Shown here piece by piece: positions 33,975 through 42,335 of a stretch of DNA of 64,000 nt. Source of the stretch: Saccharopolyspora soli (lineage in GTDB: Bacteria; Actinomycetota; Actinomycetes; Mycobacteriales; Pseudonocardiaceae). The notes under the pieces are model-generated. The model ran no database searches. It saw only the letters and a list, made by a program, of their open reading frames with translations, and had not been told where the DNA came from. Position 1 is the stretch's first letter. Every line of letters begins with the position of its first letter. Where the stretch lies: the NCBI RefSeq assembly GCF_022678645.1, contig NZ_JALBWV010000017.1, positions 1 through 64,000 on the forward strand, given 5' to 3'. Position numbers and translations under genes: made by a program.

Positions 33975-36788
33975 ATGGGTCTGTTGAAGGAACACGACTT
34001 CGGCACTCCGGCCAAGCCGGGACCCGCGACGGTGACCGTCGAGATCGACGGCGTGCCCGTGACCGTGCCCGAGGGCACGTCGGTCATGCGCGCGGCGGCC
34101 AGCACTGGCACCGACATCCCAAAGCTCTGCGCGACCGACAGCCTTGAGGCGTTCGGCTCGTGCCGTCTGTGCCTCGTCGAGATCGACGGGCGCAAAGGCA
34201 CTCCGGCGTCCTGCACGACCCCGGTCGCCGAGGGCATGAAGGTCCGCACCCAGACGCCGAAGTTGGAGAAGCTGCGCCAGGGCGTCATGGAGCTCTACAT
34301 CTCGGACCACCCGCTCGACTGCCTCACCTGCGCGGCCAACGGCGACTGCGAGTTGCAGGACATGTCCGGTGTCGTCGGTCTGCGCCAGGTCCGCTACGGC
34401 TACGACGGCGAGAACCACCTCGACGCGCCGAAGGACACCAGCAACCCCTACTTCGACTTCGACGCTTCCAAGTGCATCGCCTGCTCCTGCTGCGTGCGCG
34501 CCTGCGGCGAGGTCCAGGGCACGTTCGCGCTGACCATCGAGGGTCGCGGGTTCGAGTCCAAGGTGTCGCCCGGCGCGGGTGAGCTGTTCATGGATTCCGA
34601 GTGCGTGTCGTGCGGCGCGTGCGTACAGGCGTGCCCGACGGCGACGTTGCAGGAGAAGTCCGTCGTCGACCTCGGCATGCCGACCCGTTCGGTGCTCACC
34701 ACGTGCGCGTACTGCGGCGTCGGGTGCTCCTTCAAGGCCGAGCTGCGCGGTGACGAGCTGGTGCGGATGGTGCCGTACAAGGACGGCGGTGCCAACGAGG
34801 GCCACTCGTGCGTCAAGGGTCGCTTCGCGTTCGGCTACGCCACGCACCCCGACCGCCAGCTCAAACCGATGATCCGCGAGAAGATCACCGACGAGTGGCG
34901 CGAGACCGACTGGGAAACGGCGATCCGCTACGTCGCCGACAGGTTCCGCGACATCCAGGCCGAGCACGGCACCGGCGCGATCGGTGGCATCACGTCGTCG
35001 CGCTGCACCAACGAAGAGGTCTACGTGGTGCAGAAGATGGTGCGCGCGGCCTTCGGCAACAACAACGTCGACACCTGTGCGCGGGTGTGCCACTCGCCGA
35101 CCGGGTACGGCCTGAAGCAGACCTTCGGCACCTCGGCGGGCACGCAGGACTTCCGCTCGGTCGCCGAGGCCGACGTGATCGTGGTGATCGGCGCGAACCC
35201 CACCGACGGGCACCCGGTGTTCGGTTCGCGCATGAAGCGGCGGTTGCGGGAAGGCGCGCAGCTCATCGTCATCGACCCGCGGCGCATCGACCTGGTCCGC
35301 TCGCCGCACATCGAGGCCGCGCACCACCTCCAGCTCGCGCCGGGCACCAACGTGGCGATGGTGAACTCGCTCGCGCACGTCGCGGTCACCGAAGGGCTCA
35401 TCGACCGGTCCTTCGTGGACGACCGCTGCGAGGACTTCGACTCGTGGGCCGAGTTCATCGCGAGGCCGGAGAACAGCCCGGAGGAGACCGAGTCGATCAC
35501 CGGCGTCCCGGCCGAGCAGGTGCGCGCGGCGGCCAGGCTCTACGCGGCGGCGGGCAACGGCGCGATCTACTACGGCCTCGGGGTCACCGAGCACAGCCAG
35601 GGCTCGACGATGGTGATGGGCATGGCCAACCTCGCGATGGCCACCGGCAACATCGGCCGCGAGGGCGTCGGCGTGAACCCGCTGCGCGGGCAGAACAACG
35701 TGCAGGGATCGTGCGACATGGGCTCGTTCCCGCACGAGCTGTCCGGCTACCGGCACGTCTCCGACGAAGCGGTGCGCGAGGTGTTCGAGACGCTGTGGGA
35801 CCGGCCGATCCTGCCCGAGCCCGGCCTGCGGATCCCGAACATGTTCGACGCGGCCGTGGACGGCAGCTTCCGCGGGCTGTTCGTGCAGGGCGAGGACATC
35901 GCGCAGTCCGACCCGAACACCCAGCACGTCTCGGCGGCGTTGGCGGCGATGGAGCTCGTCGTGGTGCAGGACCTGTTCCTCAACGAGACGTCCAAGTTCG
36001 CGCACGTGTTCCTGCCGGGCACGTCGTTCCTGGAGAAGGACGGCACGTTCACCAACGCCGAGCGGCGCATCAACCGCGTCCGCCCGGTGATGACGCCGAA
36101 GACGGGCAAGGACGAGTGGCGCGTGGCGTGCGAGATCGCGCAGGCGATGGGCTACGACATGAACTACGACCACCCGCGCGAGATCATGGACGAGATCGCG
36201 TCGGTGACACCGACCTTCGCCGGGGTCTCGTTCGAGAAGCTCGACAAGCTCGGCAGCGTGCAGTGGCCGTGCAACGACGCGGCGCCCGAGGGCACTCCGG
36301 TGATGCACATCGACAAGTTCGTGCGCGGCAAGGGCAAGTTCGTGCTGACGCCGTTCGTGGCGACGCGGGAACGCAGCACGCGCAAGTTCCCGCTGATCCT
36401 CACCACTGGTCGAATCCTGTCCCAGTACAACGTCGGAGCCCAGACGCGGCGCACTGCGAACGTGGCGTGGCACCCGGAGGACGTGCTGGAGATTCACCCG
36501 CACGACGCCGAGGAGCGCGGTGTCGAGAGCGGCGACATGGTGACGCTGTCGAGCCGCGTCGGCACCACGACGCTGCGCGCGGAGATCTCCGACCGCATGC
36601 CGGTCGGGGTGGTGTATACGACGTTCCACCACCCGATCACCGGGGCGAACGTGGTGACCACGGAGAACTCCGACTGGGCCACCAACTGCCCGGAGTACAA
36701 GGTCACCGCCGTGCAGATCGCGCTCAGCAACCCGTCAACCCGAACCCGCGCCGCGGAGAACCAGGAACCGGTGCTGATCGAATCATGA
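33975..36788 (+). CDS. fdsA: NAD-dependent formate dehydrogenase alpha subunit (Mo/W)
   Basis: Catalytic bis-MGD subunit of 937 aa. The N-terminus holds a [2Fe-2S] domain (FGSCRLC), a His-containing [4Fe-4S] site (DHPLDCLTC...GDCELQ), two ferredoxin-type clusters (CIACSCCVRAC and CVSCGACVQACP) and a further cluster beside the cofactor (CAYCGVGC). The molybdenum ligand is Cys372 in ARVCHSP, with His373 next to it, so this enzyme uses Cys, not selenocysteine. The C-terminal molybdopterin-dinucleotide domain contains RILSQYNVGAQTRR. ATG at 33975; the stop overlaps fdsD by 4 bases. A very long open frame on the opposite strand is a composition effect. Confidence 0.95.
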   Translation: MGLLKEHDFGTPAKPGPATVTVEIDGVPVTVPEGTSVMRAAASTGTDIPKLCATDSLEAFGSCRLCLVEIDGRKGTPASCTTPVAEGMKVRTQTPKLEKLRQGVMELYISDHPLDCLTCAANGDCELQDMSGVVGLRQVRYGYDGENHLDAPKDTSNPYFDFDASKCIACSCCVRACGEVQGTFALTIEGRGFESKVSPGAGELFMDSECVSCGACVQACPTATLQEKSVVDLGMPTRSVLTTCAYCGVGCSFKAELRGDELVRMVPYKDGGANEGHSCVKGRFAFGYATHPDRQLKPMIREKITDEWRETDWETAIRYVADRFRDIQAEHGTGAIGGITSSRCTNEEVYVVQKMVRAAFGNNNVDTCARVCHSPTGYGLKQTFGTSAGTQDFRSVAEADVIVVIGANPTDGHPVFGSRMKRRLREGAQLIVIDPRRIDLVRSPHIEAAHHLQLAPGTNVAMVNSLAHVAVTEGLIDRSFVDDRCEDFDSWAEFIARPENSPEETESITGVPAEQVRAAARLYAAAGNGAIYYGLGVTEHSQGSTMVMGMANLAMATGNIGREGVGVNPLRGQNNVQGSCDMGSFPHELSGYRHVSDEAVREVFETLWDRPILPEPGLRIPNMFDAAVDGSFRGLFVQGEDIAQSDPNTQHVSAALAAMELVVVQDLFLNETSKFAHVFLPGTSFLEKDGTFTNAERRINRVRPVMTPKTGKDEWRVACEIAQAMGYDMNYDHPREIMDEIASVTPTFAGVSFEKLDKLGSVQWPCNDAAPEGTPVMHIDKFVRGKGKFVLTPFVATRERSTRKFPLILTTGRILSQYNVGAQTRRTANVAWHPEDVLEIHPHDAEERGVESGDMVTLSSRVGTTTLRAEISDRMPVGVVYTTFHHPITGANVVTTENSDWATNCPEYKVTAVQIALSNPSTRTRAAENQEPVLIES

Positions 36789-37015
36789 GCTCTGACATCT
36801 CACCCCAGGTCCGGATGGCCAACGAGATCGCCGTCCAGTTCCCCCACCTGCCGCCGGAGGAAGCGATCGCGATCATCGCCGAGCACATCAAGTTGTTCTG
36901 GGATCCGCGGATGAAGGCGGAGCTGCACCGCTACGCGAGCAGCGATCCCGACACGCTCCACCCGCTGGCGCTCGCCGCCACCAGACTCCTGGAAAGCGCC
37001 GAACACCGGGTGTAG
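36785..37015 (+). CDS. fdsD: Formate dehydrogenase delta subunit
   Basis: A 76-aa protein matching the small FdsD subunit (IANQIA-like start MANEIAVQF, then the KLFWDPRMKAEL motif, WDPRM being diagnostic). It is needed for stability or maturation of the soluble formate dehydrogenase. ATG overlaps fdsA (ATGA). The maturation chaperone FdsC/FdhD, often in this operon, is not present in the window. A family B palindrome follows 4 bases after the stop. Confidence 0.9.
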   Translation: MSSDISPQVRMANEIAVQFPHLPPEEAIAIIAEHIKLFWDPRMKAELHRYASSDPDTLHPLALAATRLLESAEHRV

Positions 37016-37019
37016 GACG

Positions 37020-37070
37020 AGGTGAGGGGCACCCGTGACCCAGTTACTTGGTCACGGGTGCCCCTCACCT
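37020..37070. repeat. Dispersed palindrome, family B (copy 2)
   Basis: A perfect 21-bp stem (AGGTGAGGGGCACCCGTGAC... at 37020-37040, complement at 37050-37070) with loop CAGTTACTT. It lies right after fdsD and likely terminates the fds operon. Confidence 0.85.
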
Positions 37071-37201
37071 GTCACTCGATGGGTGCGGCCGGGGCGGTGT
37101 CGGGGGCGGAGCACCGCCCCGGCATCGCGGTTCGACGTGGTCTGACGTTGGCTGCGGAAACCTTGTCGCGCTGCGCCGTTCCAGTTGGTGGCGGCCGAAC
37201 G

Positions 37202-37843
37202 TCAGGCGGCTGCGCGTCCGTCGAGGAGTTGTCGGGTCACCGTGGTGATTCGGCGCCCGGCGTAGCGGGTTGCCGCCTTGGTGTCGTCGCTGATCGGGAT
37301 GGTGCCCTGCCCGTCGGCGTGCGACGGTCCGTACGGCGTTCCCGTGGCGAACTGGATGGGGTCGGTGTATCCCGGCGTCACCAGGATTCCGCCGAAGTGG
37401 TGCACCGTGTTGTACAGCGCGAGCAGCGTCGACTCCCGTCCGCCGTGCGCCGTCGCGGTGGAGGTGAGGCCGGAGTAGACCTTGTCCGCGAGCTGGCCCT
37501 GCGCCCACGCGCCGCCGAGGGTGTCGATGAACTGCTTGAGCTGCGAGGAGATGTTGCCGAACCGGGTCGGCGAGCCGAAAACGACCGCGTCGGCCCAAAG
37601 CACGTCGTCGACGGTGGCGGTCGGCTCGTCGCGCACGGCATCGTGATGCCGCTGCCATGCCTCGTTGGTCGCGATGGCCTCCGGGGGCGCCAGTTCGGCG
37701 ACCCGGCGGACGCGTACTTCCGCGCCCTCCTCCTCGGCACCCGCGGCGTACTCCTGCGCGAGCCCGTGCAGGGTGCCTGTTGAGCTGTAGTAGATGATCG
37801 CGATCTTCGGCGTCGTCACGTCGTCATCCCCGTTGGTCGTCAT
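37202..37843 (-). CDS. wrbA: WrbA-type NAD(P)H:quinone oxidoreductase
   Basis: Flavodoxin-like WrbA-family protein of 213 aa. The FMN-binding loop is IIYYSSTGTLHGLA; further family motifs are VFGSPTRFGNISSQLKQFID (in parts) and HHFGGILVTPGYTD. It performs two-electron quinone reduction that protects against redox stress. ATG at 37843 gives the longest form but has no clear RBS. GTG at 37819 has GGGGA in front and gives 205 aa, closer to the family length. It is probably monocistronic. Confidence 0.88.
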   Translation of the reverse strand: MTTNGDDDVTTPKIAIIYYSSTGTLHGLAQEYAAGAEEEGAEVRVRRVAELAPPEAIATNEAWQRHHDAVRDEPTATVDDVLWADAVVFGSPTRFGNISSQLKQFIDTLGGAWAQGQLADKVYSGLTSTATAHGGRESTLLALYNTVHHFGGILVTPGYTDPIQFATGTPYGPSHADGQGTIPISDDTKAATRYAGRRITTVTRQLLDGRAAA

Positions 37844-37945
37844 TCATTGCACGATGGTGTGTCGTGAAATTTTCCGACGCCATCGTAGAGGCGATCTTCG
37901 ACGCGCGTCAATATTGGGGATACGTGGGTGTCTGATGAATTTGGT

Positions 37946-38674
37946 TCATCGGTTGTTCTCGGTGCGGATCCATTCCCGGTGCATGCCGTCCACGTTCAGC
38001 CCCTCGCGCTCCCCTGCGGCGTGGTAGAGGGGTACGAAGACCCGTGAGTCCACCTCGCCGATCTCGCCGAGTGCCGCGGCGGCCGGTGAATCCAGCCAGC
38101 GCTGTGCGGCTTCGGCCGAGTTCCAGTGGGTCAGCAGGAGGTAGCGCGCGGGAGCCAGTTGTGGCGCCTCTTCGAGCGGACCGACGAATTGGTACGGGTT
38201 CGGCTCGAAGTTCCCGTTGGTGGTCTCGAAACGCCGCGGGCCGAACTCGGGAAAGGACTCGTTCAACGCCGCCAGTGTCGCCGCGACCTCGTCCTCGGTC
38301 AGCGCCTCGCCGCGGGCGATGGACGTCTCGACGAACACGCGACCCTCCGCCACCTCGCCGGGAGCCGGTAGGCGCCACTTGCGGATGTAGACGGAGTTGA
38401 ACCACGTCTTGTGGGCTTTGCGCTGCATCGCGCCGTGCTGCCTGTTCTGGTACCACTGGTCCATGTGGTCGGGCGTGTCGAAAACGCCTCCGAAGTAGAG
38501 CCACGACGAGTTGGCGATCGGCCCGCCGATCACGCCCCGGAAACCAGGAGCGGCGGCGGCCACCGGACCGAAGCGGTCCTGGGCCCGCCAGAACTCGTCC
38601 TCGATGCCCGGCGCGAGCGTGAAGCACGCCTCCATCACCGTGAGCGTCTGCGGGACATCCGTTCGATTCGACAT
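37946..38674 (-). CDS. Two-domain ABM/dimeric ferredoxin-like protein
   Basis: A 242-aa protein that seems to hold two antibiotic-biosynthesis-monooxygenase-like alpha/beta domains: one at about residues 10-110 (FRGVIGGPIANSSWLYFGGV, WYQNRQHGAMQRKA) and one at about 130-235 (RYLLLTHWNSAEAAQRWLDS). The internal duplication of a ferredoxin-like fold is inferred from the repeated helix-W-strand pattern. ATG at 38674 has GGAGGG upstream. It is followed by wrbA on the same strand and preceded by a TetR gene, which may control it. No catalytic residue is recognised. Confidence 0.6.
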   Translation of the reverse strand: MSNRTDVPQTLTVMEACFTLAPGIEDEFWRAQDRFGPVAAAAPGFRGVIGGPIANSSWLYFGGVFDTPDHMDQWYQNRQHGAMQRKAHKTWFNSVYIRKWRLPAPGEVAEGRVFVETSIARGEALTEDEVAATLAALNESFPEFGPRRFETTNGNFEPNPYQFVGPLEEAPQLAPARYLLLTHWNSAEAAQRWLDSPAAAALGEIGEVDSRVFVPLYHAAGEREGLNVDGMHREWIRTENNR

Positions 38675-38696
38675 GGGAATCCCTCCGCCGTATGGA

Positions 38697-38706
38697 CTTT
38701 CGAAAG
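38697..38706. promoter_or_regulatory. Palindrome CTTTCGAAAG in an AT-rich leader
   Basis: ACTTTCGAAAGAGT lies 23 bases upstream of the two-domain protein gene in an unusually AT-rich stretch. It may be part of its promoter or a TetR operator. Weak evidence. Confidence 0.3.
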
Positions 38707-38917
38707 AGTATGTCACTAAAAAGACGGTCGTCAAGAACTCGTCATATTCACCGGATCGTTCGCTTGCCTACCCGGCGGTGGGAGGACTACCCTCCGCTGC
38801 CACTTCGACTGTCGCGAATGGACGGAGTCGGACACCCGTCTGCGGGGCGCACGCGCCTCGACGTCTCCCATGGCGCGTCAGAACAAGATCAAGGACAAGG
38901 GTTCCGTCAGGTCGCCG

Positions 38918-39532
38918 CTAGCTGCCAGGTGCCGGGGCCGCGGCGGCCCGGACCGTCGCTGTCATGAGCCGGATCGCGGTGGTCGGAGCGATTCCGTTCT
39001 GCTGCACCAGTGATTCCCATGTCCGGAACGAGATGGCGTGCCGGACAGCTGCGGCGACGAGCTTGCCGCGTGCGCCCCTCGCCCGGAAGGGCTGGGCGAG
39101 CACTCGCGCCACCTCGTCCAGGTACGCGTGGTAGGTGGCGAGGGCCTGGCGGACGACGGGCACGGTTTCGGCGTCGCGCAGGGCGTTTGCCAACATTGTT
39201 GCCACGGTGGAATAGAACGCGTAGAGCTCGTCCAACGCGGTCGCGAGCCGCTCGTCCGCCGAGTCGATCGACTTCCAGGTCGCGGGATCGGGCCACGGGT
39301 GCTCCGCCCAGTACCGGGTGGAGCAGGCGGCGAACAGGTCGTCGTCGGTGGGGAAGTGCCGGTACACGGTGTGCCGCTGGACCCCGGCCCGTGCGGCGAT
39401 CGCGGCGATGGTCGTGTGCGCGGGGCCCACGGTGCCGTGCAGTTCGATCGTCGCATCGGTGATCCGCTGACGCGTCGCCTCCATCGCGTCAGCACGCTGC
39501 CGGAGCTCGTACTTGCGGCTCACCCTGGCCAT
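38918..39532 (-). CDS. TetR-family regulator
   Basis: TetR regulator of 204 aa with a clear HTH (residues about 20-65; RITDATIELHGTVGP, TTIAAIAARAGVQRHTVYRH) and a helical C-terminal domain. ATG at 39532 is preceded by GGAAGGCGGGG; the frame continues a few codons upstream. It lies between the two-domain ABM-like gene and the SnoaL-like gene, all on the minus strand, and may regulate either. Confidence 0.9.
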   Translation of the reverse strand: MARVSRKYELRQRADAMEATRQRITDATIELHGTVGPAHTTIAAIAARAGVQRHTVYRHFPTDDDLFAACSTRYWAEHPWPDPATWKSIDSADERLATALDELYAFYSTVATMLANALRDAETVPVVRQALATYHAYLDEVARVLAQPFRARGARGKLVAAAVRHAISFRTWESLVQQNGIAPTTAIRLMTATVRAAAAPAPGS

Positions 39533-39583
39533 GATCACCCCGCCTTCCACTCCGGGCCTACGGTACCCGGCCAGGTCGCGGAG

Positions 39584-39988
39584 TCAGCCTCCCGTGCGGA
39601 CCTGCGTCCCGTACGGGTTGTCGATGAGATACCGCCAGTACCCGTCAGCGCCACGACGCGCGATGTCGCTCGCCACGCCCCCCAGGTGCAGGTGTGCCCC
39701 GTCCGGGCCGATGCCGTCCAGTGACCAGTCGAGCACGATCTGCACGATGTCGTCGGCGACGAACAGGTGCCGCGCGGTCGCGACCATCGGCAGGCCCAGG
39801 CTGAGGAAACCCTTTAGTTCCTCGGCGATCTGGTCCTGCTCGGTCAGGGTCTCGCCAGCCTCGGTGATGAAGACCGCCCCTGGCGCGTAGAGGCCCATCA
39901 TCGCGTTGACTTCGCCGGAGTTGAACCGCGCCAGCAGTGCCGCGACGATTCCTTCGGGCTCGGTGGCGAGGGGGTACGCATCGGACAC
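39584..39988 (-). CDS. SnoaL-like/NTF2-fold protein
   Basis: A 134-aa protein with the NTF2-like pattern: an N-terminal helix (LLARFNSGEVNAMMGLYAPGAVFI) in which FNSGEVNAMMGLY is the typical cone helix, followed by four to five strands. GTG at 39988 has AAGGAG 8 bases upstream. NTF2-fold proteins include ketosteroid isomerases, polyketide cyclases and stress-related proteins; no catalytic residue can be assigned here. It lies upstream of the TetR gene, 51 bases away. Confidence 0.75.
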   Translation of the reverse strand: MSDAYPLATEPEGIVAALLARFNSGEVNAMMGLYAPGAVFITEAGETLTEQDQIAEELKGFLSLGLPMVATARHLFVADDIVQIVLDWSLDGIGPDGAHLHLGGVASDIARRGADGYWRYLIDNPYGTQVRTGG

Positions 39989-40285
39989 GATGACGCTCCT
40001 TCGTCGAACGGCGACCTCGGTCTTGATTTCAATGCACAAGTTCGTACCGTGAAATCATAGGGTTCGGCGGCGCGAGCGGTCAACATTCCAGGGAACAGAG
40101 ATGTTCGATCAAAGTCTGGAGTCGGTTTGCCGGGGTGCGGCCGGGCGATGCCGGGGAGGGGCGGTGCACCGCCCGGCCGCGCGGCTCGATGCCTGGGAGT
40201 CGGGGGATTGGCATCGAGCCGGGCTCGCGGAGCTCGTCTTGGAAGCGGCTGTGCGTGGCCGCAGCTGCGCAGTTCCAGTCAGCTC

Positions 40286-40576
40286 TCAGAGGCGTCGCAG
40301 GGATTCCAGGACGCGCTGTTGGAGTTCCAGTGGTGGAGCTTCGGGTGGCGCCATGTCCGATGTGGAATGATCGGCGGGCTCGCACAGGTGGTGCCGTCCG
40401 GTGCGTTTCGCGGCTTTGGCCTCGGCTTCCACGTGTTCGATCAGTTGCCACACGTTCGTCGCGCCTTCACCCGCCCCGGCGTGCTGGGGCAGACGTCTGC
40501 GGTAGGCGTGCATGAGGATCATCCCGGTCAGCAGCGACAACAGGCAGGCGAGAGTCGTCCATGCCGGGTGCATCAC
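40286..40576 (-). CDS. Small membrane-anchored protein near Scr1 regulator
   Basis: A 96-codon frame that starts GTG-ATG (GTG at 40576 overlaps the preceding stop by 4 bases, ATG at 40573 by 1). One N-terminal membrane helix (TTLACLLSLLTGMILMHAY) is followed by a charged cytoplasmic part. No family was recognised. It is the third of three coupled tiny genes divergent from the Scr1/DUF397 pair, a layout common in Pseudonocardiales. Confidence 0.6.
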   Translation of the reverse strand: MMHPAWTTLACLLSLLTGMILMHAYRRRLPQHAGAGEGATNVWQLIEHVEAEAKAAKRTGRHHLCEPADHSTSDMAPPEAPPLELQQRVLESLRRL

Positions 40577-40773
40577 GCGGTCCTCTCCGACTGGTCGATG
40601 ACGGTGGGCGGGCGTTTCTCCCGCAGCAGCAAGACGACTTGTTCGAGGGCGGCGGAGGTCTCGTCGATCTCCTGCGGATCGAGGTGCCCCGCGCCCACCC
40701 GGAAGGCGAGGTCGTCGAGCACCCATTGAGTCCGACGAAGGAACACGGCCAACCCGGCGGTTTCGGCGCTCAT
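40573..40773 (-). CDS. Small hypothetical protein near Scr1 regulator
   Basis: A 66-aa helical protein (VLDDLAFRVGAGHLDPQE, TSAALEQVVLLLREKRPP) with ATG overlapping the preceding stop (ATGA). No domain is recognised. Position and coupling support it as a real gene. Confidence 0.65.
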   Translation of the reverse strand: MSAETAGLAVFLRRTQWVLDDLAFRVGAGHLDPQEIDETSAALEQVVLLLREKRPPTVIDQSERTA

Positions 40774-40982
40774 GACCGAGCAACACCGGCAAGCCGCCGA
40801 ACCTCGATGTCGCAGTCGGGACAGGTCGCCCACAACCAAGCCAGTTCGCTGTTGTCGGCGACGACCTCCCGCCAGCACAAGGTCATGACCTGAGTGCCGG
40901 TGGGATAAGAGCAGCCGCAAGGCCGTTCGTCAGTGCTCGCATGCCGCTGCCCATCAGCAGGCACCCAATGAAACGCATACAT
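40770..40982 (-). CDS. Small putative zinc-binding protein near Scr1 regulator
   Basis: A 70-aa protein starting MYAFHWVPADGQRHAST. Cys pairs (CGCS, TLCW, TCPDCD) and the ADNSELAWLWATCPDC motif are typical of small zinc-ribbon-like proteins encoded next to Scr1-type regulators in Saccharopolyspora and Amycolatopsis. ATG at 40982 has GGGGG upstream. It is divergent from the Scr1 regulator across the operator at 41004-41042 and leads the three-gene unit. Confidence 0.75.
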   Translation of the reverse strand: MYAFHWVPADGQRHASTDERPCGCSYPTGTQVMTLCWREVVADNSELAWLWATCPDCDIEVRRLAGVARS

Positions 40983-41003
40983 GTCGTGACCCCCATCGAC
41001 TCT

Positions 41004-41042
41004 AGTGGTTCCAAGAACTGATCACTGGTTCCTGGAACCACT
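41004..41042. promoter_or_regulatory. Operator-like nested palindromes for the Scr1 pair
   Basis: AGTGGTTCC at 41004 and GGAACCACT at 41034 form a long inverted repeat, with two palindromes nested inside: GTTCCAAGAAC (41008-41018) and TGGTTCCTGGAACCA (41026-41040). It sits in the divergent region between the tiny zinc-ribbon gene and the Scr1 regulator. It is probably the binding site of the XRE regulator at 41119. Confidence 0.6.
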
Positions 41043-41118
41043 ATGTCGATGTTGGACCACGCTTGCAATCACCTAGTCGAGGGGTATTGCCTGGTTCTTT
41101 GATCGTTAGGATCGGTTC

Positions 41119-41973
41119 ATGGCTCGAACCGCAAAGACCAATCCGCGTGCTCGCGTACTGGGAGCTGAGCTGCGGCAACTTCGCGAAGACGCAGAGCTGG
41201 GTGTTCGCGAGTTGGGACGACGCCTGGGGGTGGGCCACACGACGATTTGGCGTTACGAGTCGGGTGTCAAGCCACCGTCTCCGGAGGACGCTGCCAGTCT
41301 TCTGACAGCACTGGGAGTGACTGGTGCCGAGAAGGAACGCATCGTCAAGATGGCACGTACTGTTCATGATCCCAACTGGCTGACGTCGGGAGTCCCTGGG
41401 ATTCGCGAAGAACTTGCCACTTTGATTGAGTTCGAGCGCACCGCAACCCAGATCACGGAAGTGGGCATCCTTGTGTTTCCGGGGCTATTGCAGACGCGCG
41501 AGTACATGCGCGAGGTAATGGCCACTCTGCCAGCTGATCGGCTTGAAACCCGCGTTGCGTTTCGGCTCAGCCGCCGGGAAATCCTTGACAAGGAAGACGG
41601 TCCGCACCTCGTGGCGCTCATTGCCGAGGCGGCGTTGCAGGAGAAGATCGGTGGGCCGCAGGTGATGGCCGATCAACTGCGGCATCTCCTCAAGATCTCA
41701 GAGCGCAGTAACGTAACTGTCCAGATCCTTCCTTCTGGAGCCACGACATGGCACTCCGCCCATGCTGGGCCGTTCATCCTGTTCGAGTTCGACGATCAGC
41801 GACCGATCGTGCACTTGGAGCATTTCCGAACATCCGCGTTCCTGCGGAATGTGAAGGATGTCAACGACTACCGCGAGGCTGTAGCTAACCTTCGGCAACG
41901 TGCGATGAGTCAGGAGGATTCGAAGGAGCTCATCACACGCCGTGTAGAGGCTATCGAAAGAGAGCTCGACTGA
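41119..41973 (+). CDS. Scr1-family XRE regulator with DUF5753
   Basis: A 284-aa regulator. XRE HTH occupies about residues 12-65 (LGVRELGRRLGVGHTTIWRYESG), and the DUF5753 domain follows (FPGLLQTREYMREVM, HSAHAGPFILFEF). Such proteins pair with small DUF397 proteins and resemble antitoxin-toxin or BldB-type developmental modules. ATG at 41119. The gene's third codon positions are less GC-rich than those of its neighbours, which suggests later acquisition. It overlaps the DUF397 gene by one base. Confidence 0.88.
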   Translation: MARTAKTNPRARVLGAELRQLREDAELGVRELGRRLGVGHTTIWRYESGVKPPSPEDAASLLTALGVTGAEKERIVKMARTVHDPNWLTSGVPGIREELATLIEFERTATQITEVGILVFPGLLQTREYMREVMATLPADRLETRVAFRLSRREILDKEDGPHLVALIAEAALQEKIGGPQVMADQLRHLLKISERSNVTVQILPSGATTWHSAHAGPFILFEFDDQRPIVHLEHFRTSAFLRNVKDVNDYREAVANLRQRAMSQEDSKELITRRVEAIERELD

Positions 41974-42236
41974 TGTTCTTACCGGAGCCAACAGGCTGGC
42001 GGAAGTCTTCCCGATCTCAGCAGAAGACCACGTGTGTCGAGGTCGGCCGCATCGAGGGCGCTTGGCGAAAGTCCAGCTACTCGCAGCAAGAGACTGCGTG
42101 CATCGAGGTCGCCCCCGCCAGTTACGGTGCGGCGGTGCGGGACTCGAAGGACCGGGCCGCTGGGTACTTCACGACGTCGGCCCACCAGTGGCGGTTATTC
42201 GTCACCGCGATCAAGGCTGGGCGTTTCGAGCGCTAG
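41973..42236 (+). CDS. DUF397 protein with duplicated N-terminal motif
   Basis: An 87-aa DUF397 protein (usual length 55-70). The WRKSS..Q..(T)C(V/I)EV motif occurs twice, at about residues 9-24 (WRKSSRSQQKTTCVEV) and 31-46 (WRKSSYSQQETACIEV), before the normal remainder (AVRDSKD, FTTSAHQWRLFVTAIKAGRF). The second copy is the canonical one; the first looks like an in-frame duplication. It is translationally coupled to the Scr1 regulator (TGATG). DUF397 partners are thought to be the toxin-like or effector part of this module. Confidence 0.85.
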   Translation: MFLPEPTGWRKSSRSQQKTTCVEVGRIEGAWRKSSYSQQETACIEVAPASYGAAVRDSKDRAAGYFTTSAHQWRLFVTAIKAGRFER

Positions 42237-42245
42237 GGCGACGGG

Positions 42246-42291
42246 GTCGTGAGTGGCAAAGCCGGTTCTATCCGGTTTTGCCACTCACGGC
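42246..42291. repeat. Dispersed palindrome, family A (copy 5)
   Basis: Arms GTCGTGAGTGGCAAAGCCGG and CCGGTTTTGCCACTCACGGC around TTCTAT. It sits between the DUF397 gene and the convergent Nudix gene. Confidence 0.8.
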
Positions 42292-42335
42292 CCCTGACCA
42301 GGCGTAATGATCAGCACCGCGCCATCGGGGTGTCT

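Noticed and set aside
33630-36632. A 1000-codon open frame on the minus strand across fdsB and fdsA
   Set aside because: Its composition (His, Arg, Val, Asp) is typical of an antisense shadow, and the plus strand encodes a clear formate dehydrogenase.
40086-40285. Plus-strand frames between the SnoaL-like gene and the tiny genes
   Set aside because: They show no family resemblance, have no RBS and consist of Arg/Gly-rich shadow sequence.
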